Below, in pieces: positions 13,792 through 18,911 of a DNA stretch of 18,911 nucleotides. Made by a program: the position numbers and the translations under genes. The number at the start of each line of letters is the position of its first letter. The first letter of the stretch is position 1. Location: NCBI GenBank assembly GCA_008501575.1, contig QQUO01000114.1, forward strand, positions 1 through 18,911, written 5' to 3'. Source of the stretch: Pseudomonadota bacterium (GTDB lineage: Bacteria; Pseudomonadota; Gammaproteobacteria; Xanthomonadales; Marinicellaceae). The notes beneath the pieces were generated by a model, which did no database searches, was not told the DNA's origin, and saw only the letters and a list, made by a program, of their open reading frames with translations.

Positions 13792-16644
13792 ATGAAAATT
13801 TTAATAACAGCTGTCATTATGATGGCAGCGTCATTGACCGCACAAGCGGAAATAAGACAACAATTGGGCGTTGATCAGCGGGTCGATTATGCGTCATTAG
13901 CCAAACAGGGTCCCTGGGATGATCGAAATTACCAGCTTACCCAGGAAGACCTGGCGATTTTACCGGAAAATGATCATTTCGTGAGAAATGTTCCGGCTTT
14001 TTTTAAAGTTAAAGCCAGAAAAGCCAATCCCCATATCACTGAGTTCTATCCCCGAGAACTGTATCATGCCTTTTTAATTCATTATGGTGGTTTATTGGTG
14101 GATGGTGTTTGGTATAAAGAAGGTTTGGGTAAATATTACCACCCCTATACTTTAGACGGTAAACCCGATGACCCGCGTAAAGGAACAGTGGTCAATCCCA
14201 CTGGTGAAGTGGTGTTACAAAATGACGGTAATGAAGTCACTATAGAATACAATCCTTACAATAATATGCAAGCGGTGGCCGGTGCCAACGCCAATGGCGG
14301 GCAGGAAATGTATTACACCACCGATGGTGGCGTTACCTGGTTCGCTTCACAAGTTAATCCCAGTTCCTGCTGTGATCCAACCGTTGATTGGTCAACCACT
14401 GACGTGGTGCCGCAAAGGACGTATCAAGCAGATTTGGGTAGTTGTGGTTTTGGTGGTTGTAATATTCGCAGTTCATATTCAGAAGATGGCGGCCAAACCT
14501 GGGTGCCGATGATTATGGTTGACGGCGATCAGTCCAATGACAAAGAGTTTATTCATGTGGATCGTTCCCCAACATCACCGCATAAAGACAATGTCTATAT
14601 CACTTATCATAAAGGTAACGTGATGCGCTTTGCCCGTTCCACTGATTATGGCACCACCTGGAGCACCCCCATTAACGTTGGTGTGGATACCGGTATTGGT
14701 TCAGATATCACCACCGATTCAGCGGGAAATATTTATTATTTTTACCCCGGCTTAGACAGTGATAGCAATAATCAGGCTGAATTAAATATGTTGAAATCCA
14801 CTGATGGTGGTGCGACTTTCCAGGCACCGGTGGTGGTGTCACCGATTCGCGGCCGCTTTGATTTCCCGGTTCCGGCCATGGAAACCCGTGAAGTCTTTAT
14901 TTATGCTTCTGCCGATATTGATACCAATAATGACCATTTATACGTGGCCATTACTGACGAAACTTCGGACAGTGTTGGTTATGGTACCGGTTCGGCCAAT
15001 AATAACCATGCTGAGATTCGGGTCTTTAAATCCATTGATGCCGGCGCCAGCTGGACAGAATTGCCCAAACCCCATCCCACGGCTGATAAGCTGACCGTGG
15101 ATCGCTTTCATCCCTGGATTAAAGTCGGTGAAAATGGTGTGGTACATATTGGCTTTTATGACACCCGTCATTCCAGTGCCAGAAGTGGTGTCGATTTTTA
15201 CTACAACGTTTCCACCGATGGTGGTGCCACCTGGTTAGCGCAGGGTGCGCAGCGTTATTCGACCCAGACTTCCAGTAATGTTAATAATGGCCAAGAGTGG
15301 GGCGATTACAACGGTTTATCTGTGGTCTTGGATAAAATGGCCATGACCTGGACCGATAACCGTGCCAGTTCAGTGGATGCCATGGTGGGTTATGGCGATA
15401 ATGCCAATGCCGAACCCACTTTTAATGTGGATGCCACGCCTTCTGAATTATCGGTGTGTGCCAATGACATTGGTAACTTATCAAATTTATCCATCACTGA
15501 AGTTCTTGGTTATGCAGGTACCGTAACCTTAAGTGTGGATTCCGCCCCGGCTTATGTTAATAACAGCGCTTTTTCTGTGAATGCTCAGGTGCCCCCATTC
15601 TTGTCAGACTTTACCTTTGATGTGGATAACAGTGGTAGCAACGGCACTGACATTATTAGCCTTTTGGCCAGTGGTGACGATGGCGGCACCATCATAAATA
15701 AAAATATTGACTTAACGGTTAATTATTCGGAAGGTATCACCAGTGGTTCAAGTTTATTAACACCCACAGATGCTGAAACCAATGTGCAAACTAAACCAAA
15801 CTTCACTTGGAGTAGTGATGCCAATGCGGTTAATTATTTATTTGAGCTGTCCACCGATGTGTCATTTGCCACAGTGGATATTTCTGAAACCGTAACCGGT
15901 ACCAGTTATACCCCGGTGATTGATTTGCAAACCAGTACTGATTATTACTGGCGGGTGACATCACAAAGCCCCTGTGGTAATAGCACCAGTGGCGTTTATA
16001 CTTTTCAAACAACAGTGGCGCCCGGAGATTGTCCGATTGGCACCCAGCAAACTGATGTTTATTATTATGATTTTAATGTCGGTGCAGTGGATTTAATCTT
16101 TAAAAATGGTTACGAGCCCATCAGTCCACAGCCGTGGACCATTGAAACCGCAGTTGGATTGACCAATTGGTCGCTACAACCGGTGGGCGATGGTGGTAGT
16201 ATGGCTTATCAAGGTGATGATATTGATGCTATTAACGACAGTTCATTGGTATCGCCTTTATTGCCATTGCCCACAGGTATCGGGCCTTTAACACTGCGGT
16301 TCTGGAACACCCAAACTATCGAAGACAGAACTGGTGGCTGTTACGATTCAGCCATTTTGGAAGTTTCTGTTAATGGTGGGGCCTTTACCCAGGTTCTTGA
16401 TGCCGACATTATTAATAATGCCTATGATGGCCCTGTGAGTGGCTCATGGAATAATCCGTTACCCGGCGGTACCCTCGCCTGGTGCGGTGATCCCATGACG
16501 GCCACGGTATTTAACGTTGATGTCGATGATTATGCCGGCAGTGACATTAAACTGGCATTCCGCTTAACTTCAGATTCTTCGGTCGGTCGACCTGAAGGCT
16601 GGGTGATTGATAATGTCAGAATAACAGGTTGTACTGCACCTTAA
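13792..16644 (+). CDS. Secreted Asp-box beta-propeller protein (sialidase-like fold)
   Basis: A 950-residue exported protein. The signal peptide KILITAVIMMAASLTAQA ends with an AQA cleavage site. Six Asp-boxes of the type SxDxGxTW lie at about residues 176, 230, 283, 336, 414 and 474, marking a BNR/sialidase-like beta-propeller over about 130-540. WTDNRAS near 522 ends that part. Next come an Ig-like region (550-645), a fibronectin-III-like domain (656-738) and, from about 780, a jelly-roll-like domain ending WVIDNVRITGC. Between the last two is IFKNGYE (769-775). The arginine triad and FRIP motif of true sialidases are not evident, so a glycosidase activity is unproven; a binding or peptidase-related role is equally possible. 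Cysteine pairs suggest disulfides outside the cytoplasm. The frame opens at 13732, but ATG 13792 has the ribosome-binding site and signal peptide. Confidence 0.8.
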   Translation: MKILITAVIMMAASLTAQAEIRQQLGVDQRVDYASLAKQGPWDDRNYQLTQEDLAILPENDHFVRNVPAFFKVKARKANPHITEFYPRELYHAFLIHYGGLLVDGVWYKEGLGKYYHPYTLDGKPDDPRKGTVVNPTGEVVLQNDGNEVTIEYNPYNNMQAVAGANANGGQEMYYTTDGGVTWFASQVNPSSCCDPTVDWSTTDVVPQRTYQADLGSCGFGGCNIRSSYSEDGGQTWVPMIMVDGDQSNDKEFIHVDRSPTSPHKDNVYITYHKGNVMRFARSTDYGTTWSTPINVGVDTGIGSDITTDSAGNIYYFYPGLDSDSNNQAELNMLKSTDGGATFQAPVVVSPIRGRFDFPVPAMETREVFIYASADIDTNNDHLYVAITDETSDSVGYGTGSANNNHAEIRVFKSIDAGASWTELPKPHPTADKLTVDRFHPWIKVGENGVVHIGFYDTRHSSARSGVDFYYNVSTDGGATWLAQGAQRYSTQTSSNVNNGQEWGDYNGLSVVLDKMAMTWTDNRASSVDAMVGYGDNANAEPTFNVDATPSELSVCANDIGNLSNLSITEVLGYAGTVTLSVDSAPAYVNNSAFSVNAQVPPFLSDFTFDVDNSGSNGTDIISLLASGDDGGTIINKNIDLTVNYSEGITSGSSLLTPTDAETNVQTKPNFTWSSDANAVNYLFELSTDVSFATVDISETVTGTSYTPVIDLQTSTDYYWRVTSQSPCGNSTSGVYTFQTTVAPGDCPIGTQQTDVYYYDFNVGAVDLIFKNGYEPISPQPWTIETAVGLTNWSLQPVGDGGSMAYQGDDIDAINDSSLVSPLLPLPTGIGPLTLRFWNTQTIEDRTGGCYDSAILEVSVNGGAFTQVLDADIINNAYDGPVSGSWNNPLPGGTLAWCGDPMTATVFNVDVDDYAGSDIKLAFRLTSDSSVGRPEGWVIDNVRITGCTAP

Positions 16645-16668
16645 TAAGCAAACTGCTTAAAAGCACAC

Positions 16669-16695
16669 AAAGGGCATCGCAAGATGCCCTTTTTT
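16669..16695 (+). terminator. Rho-independent terminator after exoprotein
   Basis: A 10-bp perfect stem, AAAGGGCATC (16669-16678) with GATGCCCTTT (16683-16692), closed by a GCAA tetraloop and followed directly by Ts to 16695. This is a textbook intrinsic terminator, 25 bp after the stop codon. Confidence 0.93.
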
Positions 16696-16739
16696 ATTAC
16701 TATAAACATTATCGAGAGTACATAAAATAAATTATAAAA

Positions 16740-16863
16740 TTGGTTAATCATCGAATTTGGTCTTGGGAATCTAATCCATTTGGTTATGCCCAGCCAAACA
16801 ATGATGTCGATGGTGATGGTATAGACTTCTGGTTTAATATGCGCTTTCCGGGGCAATTTTATC
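16740..16863 (+). pseudogene. Remnant of Rhs/YD-repeat core
   Basis: The plus-strand frame reads WSWESNPFGYAQPNNDVDGD, then GIDFWFNMRFPGQFY. This is the conserved segment just before the ETGLHYNYFRDYDP hallmark of Rhs and YD-repeat proteins, which typically run W-W-S-DPFG, DPDGDG, FNLRFPGQYYD. Only about 40 residues are left. A stop codon closes the frame at the left (16728-16730), and immediately after FPGQFY the sequence stops resembling Rhs in all three plus frames. No start codon with a ribosome-binding site, no toxin tip and no immunity gene are present. It is therefore debris of a polymorphic-toxin or cell-wall Rhs gene. The continuation of the same frame to 16934 is probably not Rhs-derived. 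Confidence 0.72.
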
Positions 16864-16929
16864 GGTGGTCATTTGTTGACCTTTGTCCAGGGATTCTGCT
16901 ACATGGAGTTGATGTGCTTTGCGGGTCAT
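16864..16929 (-). pseudogene. Possible truncated gene start next to Rhs remnant
   Basis: On the minus strand, 33 bp after the ferredoxin stop, an ATG at 16929 opens the frame MTRKAHQLHVAESLDKGQQM and continues TTDKI. It runs straight into the antisense of the Rhs fragment and meets a stop near 16837. The composition looks coding-like, but it is very short, lacks a Shine-Dalgarno sequence and matches no family I recognise. It may be the 5-prime stub of a gene cut by the Rhs fragment, or chance. Confidence 0.22.
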
Positions 16930-16944
16930 ATTGATAAGATTTTT

Positions 16945-16962
16945 ACTGTCTATGAAGACAGT
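16945..16962 (-). terminator. Weak hairpin after ferredoxin gene
   Basis: ACTGTC (16945-16950) and GACAGT (16957-16962) form a 6-bp stem with a 6-nt loop, directly against the ferredoxin stop codon. On the minus strand it is followed by As rather than Ts, so intrinsic termination would be poor. It may protect the 3-prime end of the transcript. Confidence 0.3.
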
Positions 16963-17214
16963 TTAGCCTAAATTATACAAGCTGCTGAATTTGTTCAATA
17001 GTTGTTCGGGGCTTTCTTTATGTTCGGGGTCATTAATAATACAGTCGATGGGGCAGACTTCGATGCATTGGGGGATATCGTAATGGCCGACACATTCGGT
17101 GCATTTATTGGGATCGATTTCATAGATAATTTCACCGTAATATATGGCCTCGTTGGGGCATTCGGGCTCGCACATGTCGCAGTTAATACAATCTGACTCA
17201 ATCAGTAAGGCCAT
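16963..17214 (-). CDS. yfhL: YfhL-family 2[4Fe-4S] ferredoxin
   Basis: An 83-residue cytosolic electron carrier with two [4Fe-4S] clusters. The N-terminus MALLIESDCINCDMCEPECP is nearly that of E. coli YfhL. Cysteines at 9, 12, 15 and 19 form the first CxxCxxCxxxC motif. Cysteines 38, 41, 50 and 54 form the second, with the eight-residue insertion between Cys41 and Cys50 that marks Alvin-type (Allochromatium vinosum) ferredoxins. An extra Cys58 follows. The gene overlaps the end of trhP by 17 bp, so it is translated from the same message. Published work on E. coli implicates YfhL in TrhP-dependent tRNA hydroxylation, which this gene order supports. Confidence 0.95.
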   Translation of the reverse strand: MALLIESDCINCDMCEPECPNEAIYYGEIIYEIDPNKCTECVGHYDIPQCIEVCPIDCIINDPEHKESPEQLLNKFSSLYNLG

Positions 17215-18535
17215 GGCTGTGTTTATCCGTTGTTGATTTTTGATTAACGGGTTGTAAATAGCGCATCAGTAAACCCATATCCACATTGATGCTTTGATCC
17301 ATGGGAATTGTGACCAGATGACCGGAGCCTTTGGCATCATTGATGGTTTCACCATACTGATTTCGCATGGACTGAAGGGTGAAGGGTAGATTACCATTTG
17401 GGGTCATTAATTCAAGCTGGTCACCGACCAGAAATTTATTTTTGACGTCGATATAAATCCAATCACCTTCTCTGCCCATAACTTCACCGACAAATTGTTG
17501 GGAGTCACTTTTAGAGTGACCCTGGTCATAGTTTTGGGTGTCTTGCGGGCGGTGGCGTTGTAAGAAGCCTTCGGTGTAGCCACGGTGAGCAAGATGGGAT
17601 AATTGATTGTTCAAATTTGGGTCAAACGGGCGACCGGCAACGGCATCATCAATGGCCTGGCGATAGACCTGGGCGGTGCGGGCACAGTAGTAATGGGATT
17701 TGGTGCGGCCTTCGATTTTCAGTGAATGTATGCCCATTTCAACCAGTCGTTCCACTTGAGCCACGGCACGCAAGTCTTTTGAATTCATAATATAAGTGCC
17801 GTGTTCGTCTTCGTATGTGGGCAAATAGTCATTGGGTCGGCCTAATTCCTGCAACAGGACGATTTCGCTGCTGGCTTGGGGTGCTTGTGCCACCACATCA
17901 CCGGTGACCGTTTCAGTGGCCGGATGGACCGCATATTGCCAGCGACAGGCGTTGGTGCAGGTGCCTTGGTTGGGATCGCGTTTATTGATGTAGCCCGATA
18001 ACAAACAACGGCCCGAATAAGCCATACATAAAGCACCGTGAACAAACACCTCCAATTCCATATCAGGCACCTTACAGCGAATTTCTTCGATTTCATCCAG
18101 AGACAATTCCCGGGACAGAATGACCCGTTCAATGCCTTGCTGTTGCCAGAATTTAACCGTGGCCCAATTCACCGCATTGGCTTGTACCGATAAATGAATG
18201 GCGATGTCGGGAAAATGAGTCCGTACCAGCATAATTAAGCCCGGATCCGACATAATCAGGGCATCGGGTTGCATTTCGATGACCGGTTCAATATCGCGCA
18301 AAAAAGTTTTTAGCTTACTGTTATGGGGCGCAATATTACTGACCACATAAAATTGTTTACCGGTTGCATGGGCTTCATCAATACCAATTTGTAAATTGCT
18401 CAAATTAAATTCATTATTTCGTACTCTTAGGCTGTAACGCGGTTGACCGGCATAGACAGCATCAGCACCATAGGCAAAGGCGTAGCGCATATTTTTCAGG
18501 CTGCCGGCAGGTGATAATAATTCAGGCTTGAACAT
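17198..18535 (-). CDS. trhP: tRNA U34 hydroxylation protein TrhP (YegQ, U32 family)
   Basis: A 445-residue cytosolic member of peptidase family U32 that acts in prephenate-dependent hydroxylation of wobble uridine 34 (ho5U, the precursor of cmo5U/mcmo5U) in tRNAs. From memory the N-terminus MFKPELLSPAGSLKNMRYAF and the next hundred residues are almost collinear with E. coli YegQ. The U32 signature EVFVHGALCMAYSGRC is at about 162-177. Cys170, Cys177, Cys193 and Cys197 are the likely Fe-S ligands. The C-terminal part has SLKIEGRTKS, the AHRGYTEGFL block and QQFVGEV. A TTG five codons upstream (18550) keeps the frame open, but ATG 18535 matches the E. coli start. Neither has a strong Shine-Dalgarno sequence. 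The ferredoxin gene overlaps the 3-prime end. An FNR-like box lies about 80 bp upstream. Confidence 0.95.
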   Translation of the reverse strand: MFKPELLSPAGSLKNMRYAFAYGADAVYAGQPRYSLRVRNNEFNLSNLQIGIDEAHATGKQFYVVSNIAPHNSKLKTFLRDIEPVIEMQPDALIMSDPGLIMLVRTHFPDIAIHLSVQANAVNWATVKFWQQQGIERVILSRELSLDEIEEIRCKVPDMELEVFVHGALCMAYSGRCLLSGYINKRDPNQGTCTNACRWQYAVHPATETVTGDVVAQAPQASSEIVLLQELGRPNDYLPTYEDEHGTYIMNSKDLRAVAQVERLVEMGIHSLKIEGRTKSHYYCARTAQVYRQAIDDAVAGRPFDPNLNNQLSHLAHRGYTEGFLQRHRPQDTQNYDQGHSKSDSQQFVGEVMGREGDWIYIDVKNKFLVGDQLELMTPNGNLPFTLQSMRNQYGETINDAKGSGHLVTIPMDQSINVDMGLLMRYLQPVNQKSTTDKHSHGLTD

Positions 18536-18608
18536 GGTTGCAACGGGCAAGTTAAAAGGCCTATTGTACGAATTAAATCGGTACTACACGGGGGTGATTG
18601 ATTAAATC

Positions 18609-18622
18609 TTGACGTATATCAA
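18609..18622. promoter_or_regulatory. FNR/Anr-type box between trhP and cfa
   Basis: TTGACGTATATCAA fits TTGATNNNNATCAA with one mismatch. Its reverse complement differs by only one base from the box at 1286-1299. It is centred about 80 bp upstream of the trhP ATG and about 120 bp upstream of the cfa ATG, so trhP is the likelier target. Confidence 0.5.
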
Positions 18623-18705
18623 AGTCGCCCGTATAGAAAAGTTCTGTAAAGCTGGTTTGCAGTCAATATTTACCAAGCAATGACCTCAAAACAAGGGTGG
18701 CTATT

Positions 18706-18714
18706 TGTTATAAT
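18706..18714 (+). promoter_or_regulatory. Extended -10 promoter for cfa
   Basis: TGTTATAAT is a perfect extended -10 (TGn plus TATAAT). It lies 22 bp upstream of the ATG at 18737, so the untranslated leader would be only about 15 nt. No good -35 is visible at 16-18 bp. The ATG has no clear Shine-Dalgarno sequence. Confidence 0.55.
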
Positions 18715-18736
18715 AATTAAGTTATTGGTTAAATTT

Positions 18737-18911
18737 ATGAAAAATAATACACTTAAAAGTACTTTGATTCGTTGGTTACAGGCAGCCGATGTTTGTATTG
18801 ATGGTGATCGACCGTGGGATATACAAGTGCACAATAATCACTTTTATGCCCGGGTTTTGGCGCAGGGGTCTTTGGGCCTGGGTGAGTCTGATATGGCCGG
18901 ATGGGGGGATT
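18737..18911 (+). CDS. cfa: Cyclopropane-fatty-acyl-phospholipid synthase, N-terminal part
   Basis: The first 58 residues of a gene cut by the window edge. The hallmark is VLAQGSLGLGESDMAGWGD (residues 40-58), matching the VLQEGSLGLGESYMDGWW segment near the N-terminus of E. coli Cfa. Before it come a short helix with RWLQAADVCIDG and a DIQVHNNHFYARV strand, as expected for the N-terminal domain. The enzyme transfers a methylene group from S-adenosylmethionine to unsaturated acyl chains of membrane phospholipids at the inner membrane. The catalytic domain lies outside the window. The start is about 20 residues shorter than in E. coli. It is divergent from trhP across 201 bp. Confidence 0.85.
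   Translation, partial: MKNNTLKSTLIRWLQAADVCIDGDRPWDIQVHNNHFYARVLAQGSLGLGESDMAGWGD

Noticed and set aside
16641..16856. Minus-strand 71-residue frame
   Set aside because: It spans the antisense of the strong terminator and of the Rhs remnant, so it is not a gene.
16740..16934. Rhs-like frame as an intact 64-residue gene
   Set aside because: Only the first 40 or so residues resemble Rhs and the remainder loses all similarity. There is no ribosome-binding site, so a remnant is the better description.
17002..17196. Plus-strand frame of 64 residues over the ferredoxin gene
   Set aside because: Mirror of the cysteine-rich ferredoxin, whose nine cysteines and overlap with trhP fix the true strand.

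Overview
The window looks like chromosomal DNA of a free-living or marine gammaproteobacterium of moderate to low GC. RadA, TrhP (YegQ) and the YfhL-type ferredoxin closely match their gammaproteobacterial counterparts. The exported proteins (alginate-export porin, M16 lipoprotein, Asp-box exoprotein with an internal FKNGYE motif) fit Marinicella-like relatives. The genus is an inference, not something the sequence proves.

Layout. (1) 1-2700, minus strand: an outer-membrane porin and L-serine ammonia-lyase sdaA, with an FNR/Anr-type box in front of the porin. (2) 2715-4293, plus strand: a small thioredoxin-fold protein overlapping radA. Its start codon lies 14 bp from the divergent sdaA start. 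(3) 4395-4706, minus strand: an ArsR-family regulator with the two cysteines of the persulfide-sensing BigR/YgaV/SqrR group. (4) 5105-7960, plus strand: a double-domain M16 metallopeptidase lipoprotein closed by a strong terminator. (5) 8203-8847, plus strand: a membrane-anchored TonB-like protein behind a leader that can form two mutually exclusive hairpins. (6) 8988-13231, minus strand: an RND efflux permease and its periplasmic adaptor under a good sigma-70 promoter. (7) 13265-13791: about 500 bp that I cannot assign, with several overlapping short frames. (8) 13792-16644, plus strand: a large secreted beta-propeller (Asp-box) protein with a strong terminator. (9) 16740-16962: debris containing a recognisable fragment of an Rhs/YD-repeat core. 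(10) 16963-18535, minus strand: YfhL-type ferredoxin and TrhP in one overlapping operon. (11) 18737-18911: the N-terminus of cyclopropane-fatty-acid synthase, cut by the window edge.

How genes work together. The TrhP-ferredoxin pair is the clearest functional unit: a tRNA uridine-34 hydroxylation enzyme with the ferredoxin reported to support it. The RND permease and adaptor form two thirds of a tripartite pump without a local outer-membrane channel. Two nearly identical FNR-type palindromes, one before the porin and one before trhP, suggest a shared oxygen or NO-responsive regulator. I saw no tRNA, rRNA, CRISPR array or intact mobile element, and no clearly new multi-gene system. The best candidates for something undescribed are the tonB leader, the unassigned 13.3-13.8 kb stretch and the Rhs scar.
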